DNA from: Dendrocalamus latiflorus
Taxonomy: Eukaryota; Streptophyta; Magnoliopsida; Poales; Poaceae
Assembly (NCBI GenBank): GCA_017311315.1
Contig: CM029632.1
Location: forward strand, 17,204,031-17,268,030
Reading direction: 5' to 3'
Length of the DNA stretch: 64,000 nucleotides
In this document: piece by piece, positions 9,576-21,035 of the stretch
Position numbering within the stretch: the first letter of the stretch is position 1
Layout: every line of letters starts with the position of its first letter
Notes under the pieces: generated by a model
The model's input: only the letters and a program-made list of their open reading frames with translations
Told to the model about the DNA's origin: nothing
Database searches by the model: none
Program-made: the position numbers and the translations under genes

Positions 9576-10770
9576 GGTGGAGATGTTCCGGGAGATGCAG
9601 CGTGCTGGGGTTGTGCCGGATGAGATCACGGTTTCTTAAGTGCTCGCGTGCATGGTGGATGAGGCATGGAGGTTCTTTCGCTCACTTGAAGCTCAAGGAC
9701 TAAGACCACATGTCGAGCACTATGCTTGCCTGGTAGATGTGCTTGGTCGAGCGGGCCGCTTGTAGGAGGCATATGGTATTGTTAAGGGCATGCCAATGAA
9801 GCCCAGTGTTTCTGTACTCGGTGCTCTCTTGAATGACTGTCATCTGCATGTAGGGCTGTAAACGAGCCGAGCTCGAGCGAGCTTGACCTAGCAAGCTCGA
9901 GCTCGGTAGAAACTCGAGCCGAGCTCGAGCGAGCCTAAGATCAACATCGAACTTTAAGCTGGGCTCGAGCTCGGCTCGAGTTTCTACCGAGCTCGCTCGA
10001 GCTCGGCTCGTGTAGGCTCGGTGAGACGGTGCGTACCTGCGCTGCGTGGCCGGATCCCGGTCGAGGAGGGGCGGCGCCGGCGGGGGAGGAGGGGCGGCGG
10101 CGGGCCGGGTCGAGGAGGGCGGCGGCGGGCCGGGTCGAGGAGGGCGGCGGCGGGGGAGAGGAGGGGCGGCGGAGAGGAAGGGGACGGGGGGCTGGAGAAG
10201 GGGTCGGCGGCGGGGGGGGGGGGGGGGGGGCGAGGAAGGGCGGCGGCGGGGGAGAGAAGGAGGGCGACGAGGGGGACGGGAGTGGGGGGCGGCCGGTGGC
10301 GGGGGCGACGAGGGGCGGCGAGGAGGGACGGGCCGCGGGGCGGCGAGGAGGGGCGGGGGCCGGGGAGCAGGAGCCAGGAGGGGCGGCGGCGGGGGCAGGC
10401 GGACGCGCCGAGGCGGCCAGGCGGGTGGGGAAGTCGGGGAGAGGAGGGAGGGCCGGAGCCCGGAGGGGACGTGGGGCATTTTGAGAGTGAGAGGCGGGAG
10501 CCGGGAGGGAGGGGTGTGGGGAATTGGAGGGAGGTGAAAAAATCTTAAGCTCGCGAGCTATTCGAGTTCGGCTCGTTAAACCTCGCGAGCTTAAGATGGA
10601 GCTCGAATTCGGCTCGTTTGGAGCTCGAGTCAAGCTCGAATCGAATCTAGAGCGAGCCAAGCTCGAGCAGCTCGCGAGCCTCGAGCTTTTTTTACAGCCC
10701 TATCTGCATGGATGGGTAGTCGACAGGCAGCTCGTCCAATTGCAGCCAGGCCATGATGACAGGTACCAGA
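9576..10770 (+). pseudogene. PPR protein pseudogene split by a hAT element
   Basis: Read in frame, 9576-9850 gives pentatricopeptide-repeat sequence: a MFREMQRAGVVPDEIT-type repeat, then a GLRPHVEHYACLVDVLGRAG block and a MPMKPSV...W/L-type segment that marks the start of the E domain of plant PLS-class PPR proteins. In-frame stops occur near 9640 and 9762, and a few residues of the repeat ahead of MVDEAW are missing. The frame is cut at 9850 by the hAT element. It resumes after 10710 with a LVQLQPGHDDRY stretch, also typical of the E domain, then ends in simple repeats near 10770. Intact PPR-E proteins act in organellar RNA editing, but this copy is dead. Confidence 0.75.
9851..10702. mobile_element. 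Non-autonomous hAT element with perfect 8-bp target duplication
   Basis: The 852-bp element has 12-bp perfect terminal inverted repeats (TAGGGCTGTAAA...TTTACAGCCCTA) and is flanked by TCTGCATG on both sides (9843-9850 and 10703-10710). Subterminal regions are packed with GAGCTCGAGC-type words in both orientations. The core, about 10030-10540, is extremely G-rich on the plus strand and encodes only low-complexity Gly/Arg or Pro frames. There is no transposase. The core may be captured host GC-rich DNA. Confidence 0.9.
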
Positions 10771-10800
10771 GGCGGTTTTGGGATGCATGTGGGTGCAACT

Positions 10801-11180
<380 letters not shown>

Positions 11181-11884
11181 ATACTAACTAGCACGTAGGT
11201 CTAAAATATTCGGGAAAGTTACTAACATTTATCAGTGAAGTTACTATCGATTCTGAATGAAATTATTGCCAAACTTTTACAGTGTCAGAAAGTTATCATT
11301 GGTTCTACATAAAATTAACATCGGTAGCGAGTGAAGTTACTGTCTAACGCAAACAATATAGCTGGTGATTATCCAACAGCGGCCGGCGATTGGCCGCCTA
11401 CGACCGTGCTGGTGGAACATGAGGTTGCAGTGGGCGACAGGTCGGACTTCATGTACTTGAAGATGCTCTCGCTCGATGCATACGTGACCACCATCGCGGG
11501 GAGGATGCGGGCAACCGAAAGCAGCTCCTTGCCTTTGTCCATGAGGTTAATAAAGATTGCTCCGGTGCCTTCGGCTTTCGAGACTATTGGATTAGATGAA
11601 ATAATCCTGCGCCTAAAGATATCCATGATTAGCTTAGTTAAGTTTTCAATTACCTATAGTTTTTATTTTCATGGTTAAGTTTCAGTTATCACCCAGCCAT
11701 AGCTTTTCAGTTTCCATAGTTAAGATTTCAGTTTCCTGAGGAGTACTTAATGCTGGGAACGTGTGCTTCATTACGTTGTTTGATGGCATGCATAGCAGTT
11801 CCTTGTCTTTCCATTTCTTCAGTTTGTTAAGTTTTAATTGTAATCTCTATAAATAGTTGAGTAAAGCAACAGAAAATGCTGTGC

Positions 11885-12104
11885 GTTGCAGCACCAAAAT
11901 ACTTGTTTCTTTTTCCAATTCCAAGTGGTTGATTTTGTGCGCGATTGCGTGATTTACGAGTGAGTTCGCCAGGGCGTTGCTGACAATTGGTATAGTTGCA
12001 GCACCAAAACACTTGTTTCCTTTCCAATTCCAAGTGGTTGATTTTGTGCACGATTGCGTGATTTGCGAGTGAGTTCGCCGGGGCGTGGCTGACAATTGGT
12101 ATCA
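11885..12104 (+). repeat. 110-bp tandem duplication across the 5' LTR/PBS junction
   Basis: The last 100 or so bases of the 5' LTR plus the first bases of the primer-binding site (11885-11994) are repeated at 11995-12104. Only the second copy carries the full TGGTATCAGAGC. The 3' LTR has a single copy. Confidence 0.85.
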
Positions 12105-12111
12105 GAGCACA

Positions 12112-15100
12112 ATGTCAGCTCCTGCACGCGGCGCGTCACATACTCCTCCTAGGCGCGGCCGTGCTCGATCACCCTCCACTCCCCCGCGTCGACCGCGGCA
12201 CCGTGAAGCCGATGGCCGCGAGGTCATTGTTCGCGAGGTGATCAGGGAAGTCGGTGGTCCAGCGACCTACCTCATGCTCACGCGCACAAATTACACCGAT
12301 TGGGCGGTGTTGATGCGAGTGAACCTGTAGGCGCAAGGCCTGTGGGACGCTGTGTCAACCGGCAACGCCTCATACCGCACCGACCGCCAGGACCTCTCCG
12401 CTATCCTCCGCGCTGTGCCACCGGAGATGTTCCGGTCGATCACCAGCAAGGATACCACGAAATAGGCCTGGACGCCCTCCAGACCAAACGTTTGGGGGCC
12501 GATCGCGTTCGCGAGGCAAAGGCCCAGAAGCTGCGACAAGAGTTCGAGGCACTAAGATTCAAGGACGGCGAATCAATCGAAGACTTCGAGCTCCGAATGC
12601 AGGGGCTGGTGAGCGATCTCAACCTCCTCGGCGACGTGATCCTAGAGGAGAAGATGGTTCGCAAGTTCCTACGCATCGTCCCTAAGAGGCACCGCTAGAT
12701 CGCTGTCTTGATTGAGACGTTGGTTGATTTGAGCACGTTGACAGTCGAGGATCTCTCCGGTCGGCTACTGGCCGTCGAGGACCGGTACGACTCCAACAAC
12801 GAGGAATCCGGTGGCCTGCTCCTCACGGAGGAGGAGTGGGTGGCGCGTACCAAGAAGTGCACCGGGCAAAGTTCAATGGCCAACGGCAGTGGAGCGAGCG
12901 GGAGCGGTGGCTCCGCTCAACGCGGGCGTCAGTGCAGCCGCAGCCACGGGAACACGCGTGAAGGCAGCGGTCGTGGCGCCAAGGCTGGGCTACCCCAGGC
13001 TGCGGGCCATGACGTCAAAAAGGACCAGTGTCGCTACTGTGGCAAACTGGGCCACTGGGCCAAAGACTGTCGCAAAGCCAAGCGCGACAGGGAAAACTTG
13101 GCACAAGCAAATTTGCTGCAGGTAGAAGAGGGACAGCCCGAAGGAAATGAAGCTGCACTTTTGTTGGCCCAAGCCCACGCCTTCACCGTCAGCTCTGAAG
13201 TTTTAACCAACGGGAGCGAGGTGATTTTGAACGAGCAGCGCGCGATGGTGACGCTCGGTGACCCCAGCGACCCAGTCGACCCCGCCTGGATTCTCGACAT
13301 GGCGGCGTCAAACCACATGACGGGGTCACGCGAAGCCTTCACCGAGCTCGACACCAACATCCGTGGCTCCGTCAAATTCGGCGATGGCTCCGGAGTGCGG
13401 ATTGAGGGGCGCGGCACCGTGCTCCTCTCATGCAAGACCAGCAAACACCGAGCTCTCACCGGAGTCTACTACATCCCTCGCCTACACTCGAACATCATCA
13501 GCCTCGGCCAACTTGATGAGTCCGGCTGCAAGATCGAGATCGAGAACGGGGTGCTAACCCTTCGGGACCCGGCACGCCGGCTGTTGGCGCGAGTTCGGCG
13601 TGACGCAACCCGATTTTATGTGCTCAACGTCAACATTGCACAGCCAGTTTACCTCGCGCTCAAGAGCGGAGATGAAGCTTGGTTGTGGCATGTCAGGTTT
13701 GGCCACCTCAATCTAGAGTCTTTGTGCAAGCTCGGTCGCCGCAACATGGTGCGCGGGCTCCCTGTGATCGACCACGTCGACCAAATCTGTGACGGCTGCC
13801 TAGTGGGGAAGCAACGTCGAGCATCTTTCCCACAGGAAGCCAAGTACCGTGCGGAGGGACGCCTCGACCTTGTTCATGGCGACCTCTACGGGCCGATCTC
13901 TCCAGCGACACACGGCGGCCAGAAGTATTTCCTTCTTCTCATTGATGACCTCTCCAGGTACATGTGGCTGATCCTGCTGGCCAGCAAAAGCGACGCGCCG
14001 GCAGTGATCAAACACTTCAAGGCTGGGGTAGAGGTGGAGACCAGCTACAAACTGCGCGTGCTGAGGACTGATCGCGGTGGTGAATTCACCTCCGTGGAGT
14101 TCGGCCTCTACTGCGCTGAGCAAGGGATCAGGCGCCACCTTACCGCGCCCTACTCACCGCAACAAAATGGCGTCGTGGAACGCCCCAACCAGACAGTGGT
14201 GGCTATGGCGCGGTGCATGATGAAGGCGAAGGACATGCCCGGCGAGTTCTGGGGGGAAGCAGTGACGACAGCGGTCTACATCCTCAACCGATCGCCCACG
14301 AAGAGCGTCCCCGACAAGACTCCATACGAGGTGTGGTATGGTAGAAAACCTGCCGTCCATCATCTCCACACGTTTGGGTGCGTGGCGCACGTAAAGGTGA
14401 TGAAGCCGCACCTGAAGAAGTTGAAAGATCGTAGCAAGGCTATGGTGTTTCTGGGCTGCGAGCCTAGTAGCAAGGCTTACCGCGTCTAAGACCCCGCTGC
14501 CAAGTGCGTGTGGGTCACACGCGACGTGGTGTTCGACGAAATGAGGAAGTGGAACTGGGGGGGAGCATGAGTCAGGTACGGGCACAACAATTGATTCATT
14601 CACGGTCCATTATGAGGTGCAGCCTGTCGACGCCAACACTGCTTCACCAAGCCCACCGCCTTCCGGTGTGTTGCCATCGGAATCAGCGGCGTCTCCCTCT
14701 GAGCCGCCGAGTCCACAGGTGGAATTCGTGTCGCCTCCCGAGGTGGACCCGAATCTCGACGACGATCTTGGCACTCCACGGCATTACCGCAGCATCGCCA
14801 ACATCAACGCCACCTCTGAGCCGGTGGAGCTTGAATCGGACGAGCTCTACCTCCTCGCTGCCGAGGAACCAAGTAGTTTCGCTGAGGCGGAGCGCGACGT
14901 GAACTGGCGCAAGGCTATGCTCGAAGAGATGGGCTCGATTGAAGACAATCGCACATGGGAACTAGTCGACCTTCCCGACGGCAAACGACCCATTGGACTC
15001 AAGTGGGTCTACAAGCTCAAGAAGGATGAGACTGGCATTGTCATCAAGTACAAAGCCCGTCTCGTCGCAAAGGGGTATGTTCAGAAGCACGGCATCGACT

Positions 15101-16406
15101 ACGATGAGGTTTTCGCCCCTGTCGCACGGATGGAATCTGTGCAGTTGTTGCTCACCGTCGCCGCACAAAAGGAATGGCCGGTCCATCACATGGATGTGAA
15201 GACGGCGTTCCTCAACGGTGATCTGGAGGAGGGGGTGTATGTGGTGCAACCTCCTGGCTTCATCAACAACGAACACCCAAAACAGGTACTCCGGTTGAGG
15301 AAGGCGCTATATGGTCTCCGTCAAGCACCTCGAGCTTGGAACGCGAAGCTGGATGCGAGCCTCCTCGATCTGGGGTTCACACGGAGCTCCTCCGAACACG
15401 CCGTGTACACTCGTGGCACCGGCGTGGCACGTCTCGTGGTCGGCGTCTACGTCGACGACCTCGTCATCACGGGTGCCAGCAACGGGGAGATCTCCAAGTT
15501 CAAGGGGGAGATGAGCTCACTCTTCTGTATGAGTGATCTTGGACTCCTCAGCTACTACCTCGGCATCGAAGTGCATCAACATGAGGGGATCACAATCAGC
15601 CAGTCTGCGTATGCACGCAAAAATTTGGAGAATGCATGCATGTCGGGGTGCAATCCGGCGTGCATGCCCATGGAAGCGCAATTGAAGCTTAGTAAGCGGA
15701 GTGACAGACCGTCGGTGGACGTCACTAAGTATCGGAGCATCGTCGGTAGTCTCCGGTACCTGGTGCACACGCGACCGGACATTGCCTACGCCGTCGGCTA
15801 TGTCAGCCGCTTCATGGAGTCGCCATGCGACGACCACTATGCCGCTGTGAAGCACATTCTGCGCTACATCGCTGGTACGCTCAACCTGGGCTGTCGCTTT
15901 GTCCATTCCGACGAAATGGAGGCGAAGTTACAGGGGTACAGCGACATGGCAAGCGATATCGATGACCGAAAAAGCACTACCGATGTGCTATTCTTTCTCA
16001 GCCAGAATCCAATCAGCTGGCAATCACAAAAACAAAAGGTTGTGGCTCTGTCATCATGCGAGGCAGAGTACATCGCTGCTTGACTGCAGCCTGCCAGGGA
16101 GTCTGGCTGGCGCGGCTGCTCACCGAAATCCGTGGCGGTGAGACAGAGGCCGCCGTGCTCAAGGTGGACAACAAGTCCACTATTTCTTTGTGTAAGAACC
16201 CTGTCTTTCATGACAGGAGCAAACACATCGACACCCGATACCATTTCATCGGATATTGCATCGAGGGAGGGAAGGTCGATGTTGAGTTTGTTTCCTCAGG
16301 GGAGCAGCTCGGTGACATTCTCACGAAGCCACTCAGCCGTGTCAAGTTCCTTGATTTGCGTAAGAGGATTGGCATCGAGGAGACCGTCACAAGGCGTCAG
16401 GATTAG
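12112..16406 (+). pseudogene. Copia gag-pol, broken by stops and frameshifts
   Basis: Domain order is gag, protease, integrase, reverse transcriptase, RNase H, as in Copia elements. Gag begins at the ATG at 12112; it has stops near 12330 and 12463 and a frame change before 12500. The main frame 12708-14489 holds a CCHC zinc knuckle (CRYCGKLGHWAKDC, about 13029), a protease site in which the usual DSG/DTG is DMA (about 13297), the GAG-pre-integrase block and the integrase core. A TAA interrupts at 14489. The frame 14617-16083 holds the reverse transcriptase, including the YVDD catalytic motif (about 15450), and the start of RNase H. A frameshift or stop near 16081 separates the RNase H end (SxxEAEY, then ending near 16406). 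It cannot make a full polyprotein. Confidence 0.9.
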
Positions 16407-17145
16407 GGGGAGATTTATTGGATTAGATGTAATAATCCCGCGCCTAAAGAAATCCATGATTAGCTGAGTTAAGTTTTCAGTTACCTATAGTTTTTATTTT
16501 CATGGTTAAGTTTCAGTTATCACCCAGCCATAGCTTTTCAGTTTCCATAGTTAAGATTTCAGTTTCCTGAGGAGTTAACGCTGGGAACGTGTGCTTCATT
16601 ACGTTGTTTGATGGCATGCATAGCAGTTCCTTGTCTTTCCATTTCTTCAGTTTGTTAAGTGTTAATTGTAATCTCTATAAATAGTTGAGTAAAGCAACAG
16701 AAAATGATGTGAGTTGCAGCACCAAAACACTTGTTTCCTTTCCAATTCTAAGTGGTTGATTTTGTGCACGATTGCGTGATTTGCGAGTGAGTTCGTCGGG
16801 GCGTGGCTGACAGAGATGGCGATGCCTGACTTGTACTGGTCACTGCCCATTTTTCTTCTGCACATGATGAACTTGCCGGCGAAGCTATCTAGGTTCACAG
16901 TATGTGGAGCCTGCATCCTCACTGGAGACCAGGGGAAACTGTGTGGAGCTCAACGGCTCTCTAGCGTACAGCGATGAATCGGTGAGGGTGTTTCCGTTGT
17001 CGAGGACGACGTCCGCGGGAAACTCGCGGTTGATTGTGGATGCGCCAATGGTGAGCATCCATGGCGCGACATTGTTGACGGTGGACTCCTTAGGGCCAGA
17101 GTTGCCGACAAAGATGGAGACGAGGATGCCGTTGATGACGACACT

Positions 17146-19758
17146 AATCGTGCGAAGAATAGTAAGCCATAGCCTCAATAAGTACCAATATCAATCAACC
17201 TGCGAGAATGGATACGAAAAATTGCGAAAGAGAGAAGTAACTAGGGAAAGGGTTAGGGATTAGCAATATATCACAAATATAAACAATGACGATATGAAAG
17301 ACAGGTCAGCACAAACACAAAACAAGCAAAAGAAAACAAACGACCTAGTCTATAGCCTAACACTGTCGCTCTAAGCTAATCCCCGGCAACGGCGCCAAAA
17401 TACTTGATTGTGCAAAAATAGCACACCCGCAAGTGCACGGGTTGCCACTGAAATAACGGCGAGTGTCGTGTTCTCCACAGGGACTAGACTGAGGCTACCG
17501 GTGCTCGGCTAAAGCTAGGTCAATCGAAACGGGGGAGAAAACTAAACCTAAAACGACTACCAAAGTAACTGAACGAACGAACTCTAACCCGCACGATCAA
17601 AACGACAAACGAACTAAACAAACGATAGACGACAAAACGAATGACCGTACGAATGGACGTCGTACGATCGAACGAACAACACGACAAGAGACTAAACGAA
17701 CGACGCACAAACGACGACTAACGCACGAACAACACGGACGCATGAACTACAACGACTACACGAATGAACACGACTACCTACCGACAATCTAACTAACTAT
17801 CGACCGCAAGACAGCAGAAGGAAGTCGAGAAGCACTGGGGGAGTCTAGAAGCAAAGAGGGAGTTAAGAGAGAACGAGGGAGAAAACGGTTGACGGCTAAC
17901 TAGATGACGGACGCACGCGACAACACATAACTACGACGACCACACGCACGACTTAACTATCGATCAACCGCTGAGAAAAGCAAGGGGGGATTGAGATAGC
18001 AAGAGGGAAAAGAGACGGTCGCCGGTTAACTAAATCGCGCTAGACAACACACGAACACAGACATATTCTAACACTGACAATAGGACAAGCACAGGACACG
18101 AACACTAGACAACACTGATCATAAACTGGCCATAAGCACAATGCATACATCTCAGTGAGCACATTAACCACACTCACAGACATAGATAACAATGCTATCC
18201 AAACATTCACAGATCGCAAAGCGGTAATAAACAGGCCAATAGTATCAGTAACATCAACAGCAATAAGAATACAAGATTTGGGGAAGGAATCAACCTACGG
18301 GAGAAGTAGCAGAGGGCTGAGTTGTCGGCGGCACCGTAGAGGATAAGGTCGTTGGTGAAGTGGATGCAGCAGGGGGGCAACGCCGGTGCCGTCGGTGTAG
18401 ATGATGAGGAAGTGGTGGTCGGTGGCGGCGCTGAAGGGGAAGCGGTGAGGAGATCGCCGTCAGTGTCGGTGGAGAGGAAGATGGCACCGCGGTTGAAGTA
18501 GACCGGTGGAGTTGGAGGAGGAGCTACGGAAATCGGTGCGGGCGGCGGCCGGCGCACGGGAGCAGGCGTCGCCGAGGTGGGCAGGAAGCTGCCGGCGTCG
18601 GTGGGGTGATGGCCGTAGAGCGGCAGCGCTGTGGATGGCGTGGTGGTGAAGAGATGCGACAGAGAAGATGCAGTGGAAGAGGAGGAGTGGCCGGAGAGGA
18701 GGAGAATGGAGGCGGTGAGGAGCAGCAGAGAGATGCGGTGGAGCGGCGGGCTGCCGGAGTAATGGAGTGCGGCGGCGCTGATGGAGGAGATGGCGCGCCG
18801 AAGGGGAAGTAGTGAAGGGAGGTGCGCCGGTTGATGTAGAAGGCGGCGGTAGATCTGGAGAAGGGGGGCACGATGGGAGAGGAAGAGCTAAGGCGGCGTG
18901 GTGGCGCTGATGTGGTGGCGCAAGAGGATGCGGCGGCAGAAGAAGCGCACGGGCGGGGTGATGGTGAAGGAAGAGGGGGGCGCACCGGAGGTTTGGCGGC
19001 GCGGTGGCGAGAGGAGAAGGGAGAGCAAGCGGCGGACGGTGGGAGAGCAAGGCGGAGAAGGAAAGCGGCCGAGACCGGTGCTGGATGCGGAGATGGAGGA
19101 ACAAGAGGCGCAGTGGAGGAGAGCAGAGGGGCGGCCGGAGATTGAGACTGATGGTGGGAGAAGAGAGGAAGCAAAGGGGGCGCAGGGGAAGTGATGGAGG
19201 AGCGGCCGGGCTAATGGAGATGGGTGGATGGCGGACTGCGGTGGAGCTGGTGGCGGTGGGATGCTTGGTGGCGCGGTAGCGAGCCGGCCTGGCCTCACCG
19301 CCGACCGGAGCTAGAGAAGGGAGGAGGGAAGCAAAATGGGGTTAGGGAAGAAGAAGTGCCAGGCTCAAGGGAATCACAGGCGGCGGCGCTAGCTTTTGAT
19401 GGAATTGGGGATTTTGGTATTTTGCACATTAGTCCTCGAAGAATCTAGGGTTTGCGATTAAGTCCTTCTCCCATTTGATTTCTTCCGTTCTGGCCATCTA
19501 GAAGTCTGAATTCATCGCGGAAAGATCCTACGTGTTCGCAGAAACACGTACATCGGTACGGAGCAGTCCTAGAAGGCCAAATTTGTCGTTTATGCGCCTC
19601 GATCGCGCCGGCCTGCAGAAAAATATATAAAAATGTAAAATGGTCCATTTCGAGCAATTAAATATGGAAAAACGTGTAAATGATGATAAATGGTCCCAAA
19701 ATGCGAAGAACATGAGGGTAAAATGACGGGTAAATATATATAAATATGACGCATGTCA
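17146..19758 (-). mobile_element. 5' fragment of a Ty3/Gypsy element (LTR + PBS + leader) with 9-bp flanking duplication
   Basis: On the minus strand, a sequence starting TGACATGCG (19758) and running to about 17408 behaves as an LTR of about 2.35 kb. It is followed by TGGCGCCGTTGCCGGGGA (17407-17390), the tRNA-Arg-type primer-binding site used by many large plant Gypsy (Tat/Ogre-like) elements. A leader of about 230 bases ends at an ATG with a few codons, and then the sequence stops abruptly at 17146. There is no 3' LTR. The insertion is bordered by GACGACACT on both sides (17137-17145 and 19759-19767), and removing it restores the subtilase frame. GC-rich frames at 18290-19300 look like LTR sequence, not genes. 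Confidence 0.65.
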
Positions 19759-20005
19759 GACGACACTGAATGTTTCAATCGCGATGTTGTCCCTGTGGAA
19801 CTCCAGCGGAGGATACCCTGAGCTGAGCGACATGGAGATGATGTCGATGCCGGCAGCGACGGTCGCGTCCAGCCCGGTGAGGATGTCGAACGTTGCGCAC
19901 CCGGGCCAGCAGACCTTGTACGCAGCGATGCACACCAAGGGGGCATGCCTGTCGCCATACGGGAGCGTAGCCGTAGAAGTTGATGTCTAGGACCGGCATG
20001 TTAGC

Positions 20006-20552
20006 TGTTGGGTTTAGTCTCATATGGATTATGGGAAAGAAAAAGTCACAATTTATAAGTGTGAGCGAGTCTCTACCCATTAAATTAGTCTTTTGGAGAA
20101 GAAGATCCAATACCACTTACAAGATTGTTGCTTGAGGGGTTTGCTTGTGGCCAGCTGGTGGGCTTAGATGCGCGAGTGCGCCTGGGGAGTAAAACCAGGT
20201 TGGACCTGGCAGGAGGCTAGTGTCTGGATCTAACAGTGGTATCAGAGCTCAGGCACCTAATATCTCCTAGGAGTGCGGTGTGCACAATTCATATGTCAGG
20301 GGGAGATGTTGGGTTTAGTCCCATATGGATTGTGGGAAAAAATACAACTTATAAGTGTGAGAGAATCTCTACCCATTGGACTAGTTTTTTGGAGGGAGAA
20401 GACTTAATGCTATTTATAAGGTTGTTGTTTGAGGGGTTTGCTTGCGGGCAACCTGTGGGTTAGATGCATGGGTGTGCAGTCTATTTAAGACCTGGGGACC
20501 GGTAAGTAAAACTTGGTTGGATCTGGCGGGAGGCCAGTATCCAGATCTAACA
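20006..20552 (+). mobile_element. TRIM retrotransposon with 71-bp internal region
   Basis: Two LTRs (20006-20235 and 20307-20552, both TGTTGGGTTTAG...GATCTAACA) enclose only about 71 bp. These begin with the PBS TGGTATCAGAGC (20237-20248) and end with a polypurine tract (CAGGGGGAGA). This fits terminal-repeat retrotransposons in miniature. The LTRs differ by several substitutions and an extra block in the second. The flanks TTAGC and CCGAC do not match, so the target duplication is lost. It sits in the subtilase pseudogene. Confidence 0.85.
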
Positions 20553-21035
20553 CCGACAGCGACCGCGGCGCAGCGGGTGCCGTGGCCGTTGGTGTCCAGC
20601 TGGCTCAGCTCGTTGCTTGCAGCAAGCTTGTAACCCATGGCAGCCTTATAGCCCGAGCGGAAGGTCTTGGCACCGACGAGCTTGTTGTTGCAGTAGGCGA
20701 AGGCGTTGAACAAAGGCATTGAGAGGCAGCCGCCGCGGAACGACGCTGGCGGAGGCGGGAGCGGGTCGGGGGCGGAGAAGGACGCGTGGCCGACGGGGTA
20801 GATGCCGGTGTTGATGACGTCGATGACGACGTCGGACGCTGAGTGGGCCGCGGGGAGGATGCCGTTGGGGTCTTTGAGCCCGAGGAACGACAGCGTGTGC
20901 GTGGTGTGCAGCTCGACCACCTCGTCGAGCAGCACCGCGAGGACGGCGTCATGCTGCCCGGCCAGGTGCTCCGCCTGCGCGGACGTGAGGCTCGCGGCGA
21001 CACCAGTGGCAGCGTGCGCATACGAGTACAGGAGG

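Larger units (their letters stand above)
11585..16812 (+). mobile_element. Complete but degenerate Copia retrotransposon
   Basis: The 5' LTR (11585-11985, about 401 bp) and 3' LTR (16416-16812, 397 bp) are flanked by a 5-bp target duplication, GAGAC (11580-11584) and GAGAT (16813-16817), within the protease-associated domain of the subtilase. The LTRs begin TATTGG rather than TG and end in CA. The PBS TGGTATCAGAGC is at 12097-12108. A purine tract (AGGGGGAGAT) precedes the 3' LTR. A TATA box (CTATAAATAG) lies near 11850. I count about 15-20 LTR differences by eye, an insertion of moderate age. Confidence 0.92.

Noticed and set aside
10021..10660. Several long overlapping frames on both strands in the hAT core
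   Set aside because: They are Gly/Arg-rich or Pro/Ser-rich products of a GC-biased low-complexity tract, open in most frames at once, without domain or splice signals.
18460..19300. Long Pro/Ser/His-rich frames on the minus strand
   Set aside because: Low-complexity sequence inside the putative Gypsy LTR; open in several frames simultaneously.
17146..19758. Interpretation as an ordinary MULE because of the 9-bp duplication
   Set aside because: The two ends are not inverted repeats of each other, and the interior is LTR-PBS-leader sequence.
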